64,000 bases of DNA from Mactra quadrangularis. Its lineage: Eukaryota > Mollusca > Bivalvia > Venerida > Mactridae. Positions 10,561-22,794 of the stretch are shown in pieces (the stretch's first letter is position 1; each line of letters begins with the position of its first letter). The translations under genes and the position numbers were made by a program. The notes below the pieces were generated by a model. That model was not told the DNA's origin. It made no database searches and was given only the letters and a program-made list of their open reading frames with translations. Location of the stretch: positions 29,042,011 to 29,106,010 of the forward strand of contig CM046297.1 in assembly GCA_025267735.1 (NCBI GenBank), read 5' to 3'.

Positions 10561-11571
10561 CTGAATTTAACAAAAGAAAATTCTGAGTGTCAAAAATAGG
10601 GATAGATGAATATTCAGAAATGTGCTTTTATTAGCTAATAAATACACATGATATATTTACACTCTTTTTCACTGAGCCACACGTACAGAACTTATTATGC
10701 TTTACAAGAATAAATACTTTGAAACAGCTACGCAATAGTGTGGACTCGTGTGTCTCCTGCCCCTGGACGAATTAATCCAAAATAAAAGTTCAATAACATG
10801 CCATGTTTTGAAAATTGATTTATACATCAATTTAATAAAAAAATAACAAAAAAACATTGAAAAGAAATCATCTTAATTAAACGGCGAATGTATAATCAAT
10901 TAAGCGCAGTGAGTCTCACCCATAATCAACAGAGTAAACAGTCAGCAACTACTGTCCGTGCAACGCACCTGTTTATCACAGAAAAAACAATTTTACAATA
11001 TCTTTCATTCATTTCTCTATACCGGCAACGTATTTTATTGGACAAACGGGTATGGCAAAGCAAACTGTTTTGGTTTAGAATATAGGTCACAAATTGCCTT
11101 GGGCACCTAAATCTTATTAAAAAAGTGTTATGTCGTCACCGACGCATAACTGAGTATCGTATGATGGTCCCACTGTTCTCCGAAAAATCGAGCTAAGATA
11201 ATAAAACAAGGGGTATGTTTTTTGTTCTGAATGACAATCTTATGGACCACCTAAAATTAAACCTAAAACTTTTAAGGACATTAAAGTCATGCTAATTTAA
11301 TTTTTAAGTTAAACATCGCTATTTTCCTAGAAAATTCAATAAAATAAATTACGAATATTCACTAACCAGTCAAACAAATGAATTCAATGGAGGAAACGTT
11401 TACCTTCAATTTCAGAAAACTAACAGAGAAAAAAATATCAAATTCATGTAAAAATAAGTCGTTTAATAAACCAAAACTATCCTTTAAGATGCCATGGACT
11501 TTTGTTCAATATATTTTTACTATTATAGAACATTCTAAGACTCCAGAAATGATAATGTATCACCTATATGA

Positions 11572-11877
11572 TCATGTGATCATATATAACAACCATAATG
11601 TCAAAGTTATCCGAATGACCATCTCACAGGAGTACTTGCGCGACAATGAACCTCGTTCTGAAATCGAGAATGGAAATGGCGGCGTGTCATCATTAAGAGA
11701 GATGAATGGTTTATAAAATCCATCGAGGGAGTTGTTTATACCAGAGTTCATCATTTTATAATGAATAAACGGTTGTTTAAGACCAATGTATCCATCTTTC
11801 AAAGCTTTCTGAATTTCGGTAAACAAATAGAAAATGGAATATCTCTTACTTTCAACCCAAGGGAGTCTAACTAGATA
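11572..11877 (-). pseudogene. unidentified minus-strand reading frame, second copy
   Basis: Same frame as 8054-8359 with only a few replacements (for example DDTPQF to DDTPPF). Differences look spread over codon positions, so there is no clear sign of protein-level selection. Confidence 0.3.
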
Positions 11878-12379
11878 TTACACGATTCAAACTGAAATTG
11901 CCGCAGAAATTACGCCAACGTTCACAAAATGAAGCTGTTGGAAGCCAAACCTCTACTATATAAAAGTGACAATAGACATACAAATCTAATTTACAAACAA
12001 GAATAAATACAAACATTGTTTATTTTGTAATTAAAGTATCATAGTGCTAAAGGCATGATAAATTATATTGCTTTGTTCAATCATGAGTGCATTTTAGATC
12101 AATTTAACTTAAATCTGATTTATATGAAACTTAATTCACCTTTTCACATAAATGAAAAGATATTTACATATTGTTATTGATAATAACAACATAGTTGTTG
12201 TGTATTTGGTAATGTTTTGCGATCATTATAATAGTTCTACAATAGTCATTTCCTAATTAGGACGGTAAAGTGAAATATCTCGATCCTATTTCATAACAAA
12301 CCAATCCTGTGTATGAGTAACTCTAGTTGGTTTACTGAGGCAAATACAAGTTTAATCAACTATCGAACATTCATCATTA

Positions 12380-12705
12380 GACAAATCCCTTGAATCCATT
12401 TCCATATCGCCAGATCAAGTAAGAAAGTAACTGTCTATGCTCGAAACTTCAAAATCGCCAGGATAAGATCAAATACATCCGTTATTTTTTTAAAAGAACG
12501 TTCTTGAGAACTTTGTCAAACTGTATCCAGTTTGTTTAATCCAGCAATACATAGTATAAAGATACCAGAATGATATAAAAAGCTAAAGTTACACCTTTTT
12601 TCATAAAGGGAGACATATAAATACTCCAACTATAGACCTGTTAGCTTGATTGTTGTTTTGTGTAAAGGAACATGAAACTTTCATTGGAGATTCTATTCAA
12701 GAAAA
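12380..12705 (+). pseudogene. LINE RT remnant, copy 2
   Basis: Same order as 8865-9178: 'DKSLESISISPDQVRK', a diverged 'KSxGxDQ' region, then 'NYRPVSLI'. Several small indels break the frame. Confidence 0.65.
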
Positions 12706-13108
12706 AGCATTGATGCAAAGTATCAAAGGGCATCCAAAAAATGTTGAAAAGTAAGAAATGTACTAACGGATAATATAGTAGGAGAACATATATTTTAGGT
12801 TAAGGTTAGTATATTTAATAATTTTATTCGTCAAATACGTCTTGATTAATTGTTAACTACACTATATTTAATAAATTGGTAAAAAATACTTATAGTGTAA
12901 ATATAAACGTCACAATCTCAATTTTCTACTTCTTAGTATCTTTTTGCCATTTCTTGAACAATGTTTGTATCTAGATCTAATTATCATTTCTGAAAATGGC
13001 ATTATTTAATCAGATAATATATTACAGTAGCATTTTAAACGTTGTAAAAAACCAACAATATCAACAAAACACGCAATCAATACAGTTAATTTCAATCCCT
13101 TCTTTATT

Positions 13109-13182
13109 TAACTCGTCAGTTAAGAACATAATCGCTCTATATTTAACTCGTCAGTTAAGCGCATTATAACTCGTCAGTTAAG
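13109..13182. repeat. three copies of a 16-mer with near dyad symmetry
   Basis: TAACTCGTCAGTTAAG occurs three times exactly (13109-13124, 13144-13159, 13167-13182). TTAACT-ACG-AGTTAA-like symmetry makes each copy nearly palindromic. Function unknown. Confidence 0.6.
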
Positions 13183-13790
13183 CGGCCAGTGTTGGAATGA
13201 TCGGCTATTATGCCTGACGAAAAGGTTCAAGATTTTGTAGATGTCCTTTAACAAAATCGTAATTATTCCATAAGGGGCATCGCGCTTAGGCACGAACGCC
13301 AATTATATACTATATTATTCATTATAGAGACATGATATAACATTTTAATGCAAAATGATCCACATTGCACTCCAATACATCGAAAAACTTTATTAACTTT
13401 TAAAGTTAAACTAATGTAGAATAATAAATGGCCTTTGCATGATTTAAGACTGACCTTCATACAATCAGTTTTGATATATGCCACTATGTATAATTCACAT
13501 TTCCAAACTCGTATATATAAATTATATATATCCACTTTTCATTTGCTAATAAATACGACTTTCGCGCACCATTTAAGTAGGGTACCATACACCCCTAACA
13601 TCATACTTAAACTGAAAGATTGTATTATGCCCCATACGGAATATGGAGACTACAAGTATAGTTTTGAATAAGCCAAGGCCCCATAAATGGAGGAATGTAA
13701 CAGTTTATTCACTATAGAGACATGGTATATAACATTTGATAAATCCCTTGAATCAATTTCCATATCGCCAGATCAAGTAAGAAAAAACAC

Positions 13791-15213
13791 AATGCAATTT
13801 TAAAATTACAGATATTAAATCTATGATACAAAATGATACGTTCCTATATGATATTTTAACGTCGTGGACTGAAATAAATGAAATTTATAAAAATAAAAAA
13901 GATACTAATATAAGAAAAGAAATTATATGGAATAATTCAAGTATCAAACTTAAGGGGAGTCTACTATTCTATCCAGAGTGGTTTAATAAAGGCATTAAAT
14001 ACCTGGAACAAATATTCGATTTTAGAACAAAAACTTTTTATTCTTTTGAGCAAATGAGACACCTGTACGAAATAGATAAAACTGATTTCTTAAAATTTTA
14101 TGGTCTTATAAAAAGTATACCTGATAGTTACAAAACAAAACTCAAATCTTGTAACGTAAATGTCAATTTCGAAAATCATACTTTAATAAAAGAGATAGAA
14201 AAGAAAAAACAGTTAAACAAATATCTTTATATGTTACAAATAGACACAGAAATTAATCATAATGTAGAAAACAAATGGATTCAATATTTTGGTAACAATG
14301 TAATCATTAACTGGCAAGCTATATTCTTACTTCCATTCCAAACTACCCTAGATGTATCAATGCGTTGTTTTCAGTATAAATGCCTAATGAGAATTATCCC
14401 AACAAATAAATTTCTACACATATGTAAAATTAAGCAATCTAGCATCTGCGATTTATGCCAGTGTAATACTGAAAGCATAGAACATTTATTCTGGGAATGT
14501 CAAAAAAGCCAAGAAATGTGGTGTGAACTTACAAACTTTTTAAAAAGTAAGTCAATTAACATAACAATAACTAAAAAAGATGTACTTCTCGGTCGTGAAA
14601 TAAAGAGTAATAAAACATACATCATATTTAATCAAATTATACTCCTAATGAAATATTATATCTTTAAAATGAAATGTAAAAACACTCTCCCTACTCTAAA
14701 TACTTTTAAAACCTTCTTAAAACATCAAATACAAATTGAAGCAGAAATGTCAATCTTAAAAAATAAGTGTGAACAGCATAACGAAAAATGGAAAGACTTT
14801 ACAAACTTGTTTGATTAGTATCGATCTCAACAACGGTTAGAAATTGTACAAGTAATGTGTTTTTTTGAAACCTGATCTTAGGCTCATTTTGTTTTTCAAA
14901 AATTTTACTATCTTGTGTAAACAACTTTACAAATTTTATAATTGAGGGTATAAAAGATTGAATGTTAGAATTTTGTGGAACCAAATGGGCTTGAAAGTAG
15001 TGAATGGGAGAGTGAGAGGAAATTGTGTGTGTGAGTGAGTGTGAGTGGTAGTGTGAGTACGAGTGTGAATGAGAGAATGAAATTGTGAGTCATTATGTAT
15101 ATGTATATATTTGAAAAACAATATGGTTGTTATTTTTTGTTTTATATTCTTTTGTGAAAATGTATTTTTGTAAGCCATTATTTGTTTTTTGTTAAAAATA
15201 AATGATAAAAAAA
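13791..15213 (+). mobile_element. 5'-truncated L1/Tx1-like LINE with 12-bp target-site duplication
   Basis: The insert is flanked by the perfect duplication AAGAAAAAACAC (13779-13790 and 15214-15225). It starts mid-ORF2, carries a 331-codon C-terminal open frame, a 395-bp 3' UTR with a GTGAGT-rich stretch (about 15025-15075) and ends in an A-rich tail. It is inserted within the older RT remnant of the composite repeat, which dates it as younger. 5' truncation plus duplication is the signature of target-primed reverse transcription. Confidence 0.92.
13799..14818 (+). pseudogene. LINE ORF2 C-terminal fragment with zinc-finger domain (zf-RVT)
   Basis: Open from the truncation point to the TAG at 14816-14818; the first ATG is at 13823 but upstream codons are open, so this is the 3' end of a longer ORF2. 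The C-terminal third has 'MRCFQYKCLMRIIPTNKFLH', then 'ICDLCQCNTESIEHLFWECQ', the CxxC...H....C pattern of the zf-RVT domain following the RT in L1/Tx1-like ORF2. The middle has 'FLKFYGLIKSIPDSYK', also typical of that region. Endonuclease and RT domains are absent, so it cannot move itself. The uninterrupted frame suggests a recent insertion. In an intact element ORF2 supplies endonuclease and reverse transcriptase. Confidence 0.88.
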
Positions 15214-15225
15214 AAGAAAAAACAC

Positions 15226-15475
15226 TGTCCGCGCGCAAAACTTAAAAATCGGCTGGATAAGATCAAATTCATCCGTTACTTCTACAAGAACGTTCTGAAG
15301 AACTTAGTCAAACTGTATCCGGTTTGTTTAATCCAGCCATACATAAAGCTACCAGAATTATGAAAAAAAAAATGTTTCATATTTTTGTAAAAAGGGCAAA
15401 ATACTCGAACTATAGACCTGTTAGCTTAACGGTAGTTTTGTGTAATGTACTTGGAACTTTCATTAGAGATTCTAT
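15226..15475 (+). pseudogene. LINE RT remnant, downstream half of the split copy
   Basis: Continues the frame begun at 13735-13790 ('DKSLESISISPDQVRK'): 'LKECSEELSQTVS'-like text, then 'NYRPVSLTVVLCNVLGTFIR' after frameshifts. Same family as 8865-9178. Confidence 0.65.
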
Positions 15476-15944
15476 AATATATGCATAATTATTATTATAG
15501 TGACATGATATAACTGTCATTATTATGCAACATAGTCCACATTGCACTCCTGTGCATGACCCTTTACGTCAATAAACTGAAGTAACTTTAAAAGTTAAGC
15601 GAGTGTAGAATAGTATATGGCCTTTACAAGGCTTAAGACCGAGTTTTATAAAGTCAGTTTTGATATATGCCACTATGTATAATGCACATTTCCAAACAAC
15701 AGAACTACGGGGTACTAGGATATATAATATATATGAATATCAACTTTTTATGTAATATTTACTTTTATAAACGACTTCCGCGCATCGTTTTTGTAGGGTA
15801 CCCTACATCATTCTAAAACTGCAAGGTTTTTATAATCCCCCATACGGAATATTGAGCCTACAAATATGGTTTTAAATAGGCCGAGGCCCCCAAAATGGAG
15901 GAATGTCACAGTTTATTTGTTGTAGTGACATGGTATATAACTGT

Positions 15945-16447
15945 CAGCGCTCGACAAATCCATTCGTCCGCTCGCATTTAAGAATAGAAATTGACTCAGG
16001 ACGAGTTGGTTTTTTTTGGCTGTGCTGGTCCTGCAGGACTAGTAAATTTTCTAGCAGAAAATAATCAAATTTCCAGTTTAAATTACATGGTCTTATCGAA
16101 TACACAGCAAATTAAGCATATTGTATCACTTGTGAACTGCAAACATTGTTTAGATTGCTTTTAGTACGTAGAAATGGCTGTCATATTATGACTATTCCGT
16201 TGTGCTAAATTTAACAGTTTACCAATTACAATTTAACCAGTGTCTGCATATTACCATAAGTACTATAATTACAGAACTACCATATACAACAAATAATATG
16301 TTTGTTACTGCTTAATGCAAGTTATCAATTAATTACATTTTCCTTAAGTGTAGTAAAGGACGAATACATGTTGAACCACGACGAGTGAAAAGTATAAGCT
16401 GCTTGTCCTGCAGGGCGAGTCGCTTCCAAAACATTTGTCGAGCCCTG
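15945..16447. mobile_element. hAT-like MITE, second copy
   Basis: Left end 'CAGCGCTCGACAAATCC', right end 'ACATTTGTCGAGCCCTG'. Internal layout as in 9788-10250. Confidence 0.6.
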
Positions 16448-16449
16448 AC

Positions 16450-16745
16450 TTAAATTTATGTACAAAATGTGCAAATTATTCTAAAACAGGATAAAGTATG
16501 ACACATACCTTTACATTATATCTTCATTCCATCGTATTCAACTCTTTCATTTTAGAACAGGTAACAACAGACTCCCAATAGAAGTAGGCCGCTGGTACAA
16601 TATTCCACACAATAAAAGGAGATGTACTCTATGCCAAACCGACCTTGGAGAAAAAAAGCATTATCTTCCTATTTGTCCTTTTTCCGTGAAATGAGGAACA
16701 AATATATATTTCCTGTAAATATAATAAAAACAAATGTATAAGTGA
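16450..16745 (+). pseudogene. LINE ORF2 C-terminal zinc-knuckle remnant, second copy
   Basis: Same motif order as 10253-10560 ('FRTGNNRLPIEVGRWYN', 'RRCTLC', then 'EMRNKYIFPVN' in a shifted frame). Confidence 0.65.
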
Positions 16746-16999
16746 TTTTTTAACTTGGCGTCTTGATTTAACAGAAGAAAAAATAAAAAAATAGGGATGG
16801 ATGAATATTGAGAAATAATCTTTTATTATCTATATAAAAACGCGTAAGTAATATTATCACTCTTATTCAATGAGCCAAACGTACTGAATAATTATGTTTT
16901 ACAAGAATAAATACTTTGAAACAGCTACGCAATAGTGTGGACTCGTGTGTCTTCTGCCCCTGGACGAATTAATCCAAAATAAAAGTTCAACAAGTAAAA

Positions 17000-18020
17000 A
17001 ATTGCTGCTAAATGCAGCAAAGGGATTGTCACGGCAAACAAAAAAAGAATGATTAAGTATAATCTAAAGGTAACTCAAAAGAGCATTATATTGAATTGTC
17101 ATGTTAAGGTTTTTCAGTAATTAAAAGGTAACTTGTCATAAAACGTTTTTCTGTTCAAATGTAACAATCTCGTTCCAAAAGCCTAGTAAGATTCTCGATA
17201 CTAGTTAGATTGAGAATCTTGACAATTTTGGAGTACGCGAATGGTCTGGATCTAGACACCATCTTTATGCCGACAGGATGTTTGGTTTTAGTTGGATTTA
17301 TTTCCAGTAATTCATATTTGCATGACGCTTAAAAAGATCGGCAGAAGGGAAAACATAGTTCTTCAGAACAGAAGCTATTTACATGACTTATCGCTTCTGT
17401 TTAGTCAAGTGCTCCTCACATTGCGGATCTGTTCTTACCAATCCGTGTAACCAATCATCTAACTAATGCATAACTGTCCAGCATCTTTGAATTTCGACAT
17501 TTTGATTTTACAGGCGTGAACATTTGTTGCATTTATTGCATTTATTTTTTAATCACGAGACAGTCATGCAATCTAAATGTGTGTGTCTTTGCCTTGAAAT
17601 AGAAATATCAGTTTGCGCATAGTATTTAAGCAGAGGTAGAGAGTCAGCGAGTGAATCTTTCAAACCAGTGTATTAGAGAGTAGTCATACCTTTACTTGTT
17701 ACGGAAGAATTTTGTTGCCGGATACACGAAAGGATTTAACATGTATTTTAATTCCGAAAAGATGCACTTAAATACAAAAGGCAAGCTATTTCGAATAGAA
17801 AGCATTTTTCTTAATAATGAATTCACTCGGACTCGAGAAAACATTCGAACAAATTAAAAACTGGCGAGCTTTTCACCTAGGTGTAAATGTCCGTCATTTT
17901 AGCTCTCTTAAAATTACCTGGTCCGTCTGGTCAATAGTCCGTCAATATAGTACCAAACTTTTCATAATTAAAAAAAGTCTGCAAAAATAATCTTACATCT
18001 GCTCGATCTATAACCAGAAG
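17000..18020. other. intergenic, nothing recognised
   Basis: Not shared with the composite repeat. No supported gene or element was found in this stretch. Confidence 0.5.
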
Positions 18021-18022
18021 CA

Positions 18023-18217
18023 AGTTCAATTACACAAAACGATACAGTACGTTACATAACGATGCATTCGGAACTCCTCGGTCATACATTTGTTTACTTT
18101 AACGCCGGACATTTCAAAATAGCGTCCAAATATGTCCGAGATTATTCGCAGCAAATGGACGAGGACTTCCGAATGTATCGTTGCAGAACGTTCTATAACG
18201 TTCGCAGTTACTGAACT
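18023..18217. mobile_element. foldback MITE, 'ATTCGGAACTCCTCGG' family
   Basis: Complementary arms of about 70 bp: left 'AGTTCAATTACACAAAACGA' through 'CATTCGGAACTCCTCGG', right 'GACGAGGACTTCCGAATG' through 'GTTACTGAACT'. The arms also contain repeated 'GAACGTTNNGTAACG' words. Related copies at 29052-29358 and 34765-34868; the 54137-54527 foldback shares the core box. Confidence 0.7.
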
Positions 18218-18224
18218 CAACCCT

Positions 18225-18965
18225 GGTCCGTAACTCTTATGCTCTTAAAATTAACTTGTCCGCTGCACTTAATCATAGTTAGAAAAGATCGCCAATAGAG
18301 CTCAGTAAGAGTAAGAATTAAGAGTCAATGTTACACGATTACGCTTCTTTATTTATACAGTCGGCTTAAAAGAAAAAAGGTATATTATTAAAATATATGA
18401 ATCATATCAAATTAGTTTTCAAATGATAAATGCTCTAACAGTTGAAATATATAATATTTACAACAATATGTGATGAAGCAATCGACGATTCTTTTAATAG
18501 TTAAAGTCTGCAAAGTTATTTCTTAAAATATAATTTCGATATTGGTGTCTTATCTTTTCAAATAAAATATTGGCAAATATCAATAATATATGTACTATAC
18601 ACACATTATGATACGCATATTTGTTAAACTGTATCCGTATACTAAACTGGTCTCCTGGTCCGGTTGGTTCGCGATTTATACCTACCCCTTTTCGTGTGAT
18701 TCGAAAGGATTTGCGGAAATGTGTTGATATAAAACGCTGATTTTTCGTGTGTTGCATTGTTGCAAGAAAATTTTTTATATGGATTCCCCCCAAAATGATT
18801 TTTCTATTTAACTTTTAACGGAAATGGGCTGTACTATGACTGCATTAAAAACAATAAATTTGTCGGCAGTGGAAATCGAAAGGATTTTTATCATTTTTTA
18901 TCACGTGACTTTTGCCCATTGCTATCAAAATCTACCCATCACAATATCACATATTGAGACGCCGT
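18225..18965. other. intergenic, nothing recognised
   Basis: No coding or repeat signal strong enough to call. The minus-strand open frame at 18494-18793 has no recognisable content. Confidence 0.5.
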
Positions 18966-20564
18966 GAAATAACATGCCATGTTTTGAAAATTGATTTATA
19001 CATCAATTTAATAAAAAAATGACAAAAAAACATTGAAAAGAAATCATCTTAATTAAACGGCGAATGTATAATCAATCAAGTGCAGTGAATCTCACCCATA
19101 ATCAACAGAGTAAACAGTCAGCAACTACTCTCCGTGAAACGCACCTGTTAATCACAGAAAAAACAATTTTACAATATCTTTCATTCATTTCTCTATACCG
19201 GAAAAGAATTTTATTGGACAAACGGGTATGGCAAAGCAAACTGTTTTGGTTTAAAATATAGGTCACAAATTGACTTGGGCACCTAAATCTTATTAAAAAA
19301 GTGTTATGTCGTCACCGACGCATAACTGAGTATCGTAGGATGGTCCCACTGTTCTCCGAAAAATCGAGTTAAGATAATAAAACAAGGGGTATGTTATTTT
19401 TATTCTGAATGACAATCTTATGGACCACCTAAAATTAAACCTAAAACTTCTAAGGACATTAAAGTGGTGCTAATTCAATTTTTAAGTTAAACGTCGCTAT
19501 TTTCCTACAAAATTCAATAAAATAAATCACGAATATTTACAAAACAGTCAAACAAATGAATTCAATGGAGGAAACGTTTACCTTCAATTTCAGAAAACTA
19601 ACAGAGAAAAAAAATATCAAATTCATGTAAAAATAAGTCGTTTAATAAACCAAAACTATCCTTTAAGATGCCATGAACTATTGTTGAACATATTTTTACT
19701 TTTATAGAACATTCTAAGACTCCAGAAATCATAATGTATCACCAATATGATCATGTGATCATATATAACAACCATAATGTCAAAGTTATCCGAATGACCA
19801 TCTCCCAGAAGTACTTGCGCGACAATGAACCTTGTTCTGAAATCGAGAATGAAATGGCGGCGTGTCATCATTAAGAGAGATGAATGGTTTATAAAATCCA
19901 TCGAGGGAGTTGTTTATACCAGAGTTCATCATTTTATAATGAATAAACGGTTGTTTAAGACCAATGTATCCATCTTTCAAAGCTTTCTGAATTTCGGTAA
20001 ACAAATAGAAAATGGAATATCTCTTACTTTCAACCCAAGGGAGTCTAACTAGATATTACACGATTCAAACTGAAATTGCCGCAGAAATTACGCCAACGTT
20101 CACAAAATGAAGCTATTGGAAGCCAAACCTCTACTATATAAAAGTGACAATAGACATACAAATCTAATTTACAAACAAGCATAAATACAAACATTGTTTA
20201 TTTTGTAATTAAAGTATCAAAGTGCTAAAGGCATGATAAATTATATTGCTTTGTTCAATCATGAGTGCATTTTAGATCAAATTAACTTAAAACTGATTTA
20301 TTTTAAACCTAATTCACCTTTTCACATAAATGAAAAGTTATATATATTGTTATTGATGATAGCAACATAAGTGTTTGTGTATTTAGTAATGTTCTGTGAT
20401 CAATATAATATTTCTACAATAGTCATTTCCTAATTAGGACGGTAAAGTGAAATATCTCGATCCTATTTCATAACAAACCATTGCTGTGTAATATGAGTAA
20501 CTCTAGTTGGTTTACTGAGGCAAATACAAGTTTAATCAACTATCGAACATTCATCATTAGACAA

Positions 20565-20877
20565 ATCCCTTGAATCCATTTCCATATCGCCAGATCAAGT
20601 AAGAAAGAAACTGTCTGTACGCAAAACTTCCAAATCGCTAGGATAAGATCAAATTCATCCGTTACTTCTAAAAGAATGTTCTGAAGAACTTTGTCAAACT
20701 TTATCCAGTTTGTTTAATCAAGCAATACATAGTATGAAGCTACCAGAATTATAGAAACAAGCTCAAGTCCACCTTTTTTCAAAAAGGGCGACATACATAT
20801 ATACTCAAACTATAGACCTGTTAGCTTGACATTTGTTTTGTGTGAAGTACTTGAAACATTCATTAGAAATTCTATAA
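20565..20877 (+). pseudogene. LINE RT remnant, copy 3
   Basis: Reads 'DKSLESISISPDQVRKKLSV', 'LLLKECSEELCQTLSSLFNQ', a stop after 'MKLPEL', then 'NYRPVSLTFVLCEVLETFIR' in another frame. Clearly a degraded non-LTR RT fingers region. Confidence 0.72.
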
Positions 20878-21342
20878 TATATGCATATTTTTCATTATAG
20901 TGATATGATATAACTGTCATTATAATGCAACATGGTCAATAATGCACTCTTGGGCATGACCCTGTACGTCCATAAACTTAAGTAACTTTAAAAGCTAAGC
21001 GAGTGTAGAATAGTATATGGCCTTTACAAGGCTTAAGACCGAGTTTTATAAAGTCAGTTTTGATATATGCCACTATGTATAATGCTCATTTCTAAACAAC
21101 AGAACTGCAGGGTACTAGGATATATAATATATATGAATATCAACTTTTTATTTAACATTTACTATCAAAAACGCCTTCAGTGCACCATTTTGTGGGGTGC
21201 CCAACATCATACTAAAGCTGTGAGGTTTTATTATGCCCCCTTTCGGAATATTGAGTCACAAGTATAGTTTTAAATAGGCCGAGGCCCCAAAAATGGAAGA
21301 ATGTAACAGTTTATTTCTTATAGTGACATGGTATATAACTGT

Positions 21343-22164
21343 CAGGGCTCGACAAATCCATTCGACCCCTAGCTTTGTTTGTTTTTGTATTTATTGGGTT
21401 TAGCACCGTAAAACACATAGTATAGGTCATATAACGGCGACCAGTCAACCTACTTACTCCTCCTGGAAAGGCTAAATCTCTGGATCTAGCTGTTTACATG
21501 TACCAACTACTAACCGCATACTTTCGTCAGTGACTGATAACTGCCCTCCATAATTAAAAATCATTGGTAGGAGGGAGAATGGCCGTAGAAATAATTTCAT
21601 GACCAAGCTCCACGAAAGTATCCCCCACCCGGGGATCGAACCCACGACCCCTCATTCAGCAGACATGCGTGCTACCAACTTAGCTAACCGGGCGGCTCCG
21701 TCCGCTAGCATTTAAGAATAGAAATTGACTCAGGACGAGTTGTTTTTGGCTGTGCTCGTCCTGCAGGACAAGTGAATTTTCTAGCCGAAAATAGTCAAAT
21801 TTCCAGTTTGAAATAGATGTTCTTATCGCATGCACAACAAATTAAGCATACTTTATCACTTGTGATCTGCAAACATCGTTTAGATTGCTTTTAGTACGTA
21901 GAAATGGCTGTCATGTTGTGACTATTCCGTTGTGCTAGATTTAACACTTACCAATGTCTGCATCATATTACCACAAGTACTGTTATCACAGAACTACCAT
22001 ATACAACAAATAATATGTTTGTTACTGCGTCATACAAGTTACATATTAATTACATTCTCCATTAGTGGATTAAAGGACGAATTCATGTTGAACCGTGACG
22101 AGTGAAAATTTTATGCTGCTTGTCCTGCAGGACGAGTTGCTTCCAAAACATTTGTCGAGCCTTG
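21343..22164. mobile_element. hAT-like MITE, third copy, interrupted by a SINE
   Basis: Best-preserved left terminus, CAGGGCTCGACAAATCC; right terminus ACATTTGTCGAGCCTTG. The SINE at 21379-21699 sits just inside the left end; without it the element matches the other two copies. Confidence 0.65.
21379..21699 (-). mobile_element. SINE family C inserted in the hAT-like MITE
   Basis: Minus strand: head 'GCCGCCCGGTTAGCTAAGTT', B-box-like 'GTGGGTTCGATCCCCGGGTG', body 'CTTTCGTGGAGCTTGGTCAT', tail near 'GGTGCTAAACCCAATAAA'. Flanks CGACCCCTAGCTTT and CGTCCGCTAGCATTT look like a diverged target duplication. Confidence 0.85.
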
Positions 22165-22470
22165 ACTTTAATTTATGTACAAAATGTGCAAATTATTCAA
22201 AAACAAGATAAAGCATGACACCTACCTTTATATTATATCTTCATTCCATCGTATTCAACTCTTCCATTTTAGAACAGGTAACAACAGACTCCCAATAGAA
22301 GTAGGCCGCTGGTACAATATTCCACACAATAAAAGGAGATGTACTTTATGCAAAAAAGACCTTGGAGAAAAAAGCATTATCTTCTTATTTGTCCTTTTTT
22401 CCGTGAAATGAGGAACAAATATATATTTCCTGTAAATATAATAAAAACAAATGTATAAGTGATTTTTTAA
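22165..22470 (+). pseudogene. LINE ORF2 C-terminal zinc-knuckle remnant, third copy
   Basis: Reads 'FRTGNNRLPIEVGRWYN', 'RRCTLCKKDLGE', then in a shifted frame 'HYLLICPFFREMRNKYIF'. The CxxC...H..L..C spacing of the LINE C-terminal knuckle is visible once the frameshift is allowed for. Confidence 0.7.
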
Positions 22471-22794
22471 CTTGGCGTCTCGATTTGACAGAAGAAAGTC
22501 TGTCAAAAAAGGGATGGATAAGTATTCAAAATAAGTAAAAACAAGTGAGTAATATTTACACTCTTATTCACTTAGCCACACGTACTGAATAACTAAATAT
22601 GTTTTTACAAGAATAAATTCTTAGAAACTGTTACCCGATAGTGTGGACTCGTGTGTTTCCCCCTTGAAACGGATGAATCCAATTGGAAAATAAAAGTACA
22701 ATAACATGCCATGTTTTGATAAATGATTTATACATGTAAAAACCGTCGCACAAATCTAGGACACTGTCGAATTTTGTTTTTACCTTTACAGATG

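Larger units (their letters stand above)
7580..10795. repeat. composite 3-kb repeat, copy 1
   Basis: Order of parts: a unique-looking 5' block, a block carrying a minus-strand open frame (8054-8359), a LINE RT remnant, a further conserved block (9480-9770), a hAT-like MITE (9788-10250) and a LINE C-terminal remnant. It ends at 'ATAACATGCCATGTTTTG', where copy 2 starts with no gap. Same order as copy 3 (18968-22715), so the composite was duplicated as a block. A foldback MITE at 9325-9468 is private to this copy. Confidence 0.8.
10796..12720. repeat. composite repeat, copy 2 (5' part)
   Basis: Begins at 'ATAACATGCCATGTTTTG', directly abutting copy 1, and runs through the 10888-11085 block, the minus-strand frame and the RT remnant. 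It then diverges from copies 1 and 3 after 'TTCATTGGAGATTCTATTC'. The block at 10796-11100 is nearly identical to 18971-19260. Confidence 0.75.
13205..16998. repeat. composite repeat, further copy split by a LINE
   Basis: A diverged block (13205-13735), then the start of the RT remnant to 13790, then the inserted LINE (13791-15213), then the rest of the composite from 15226 to about 16998 including the hAT-like MITE and the LINE C-terminal remnant. The two halves join in register when the LINE and one duplication are removed. Confidence 0.75.
18968..22715. repeat. composite repeat, copy 3 (most complete)
   Basis: Contains all parts in order: 5' block (18971-19260), block with the now broken minus-strand frame (19786-20040), RT remnant, conserved block, hAT-like MITE, LINE C-terminal remnant. 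It both begins and ends near 'ATAACATGCCATGTTTTG'. A family C SINE interrupts the MITE. Confidence 0.8.
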
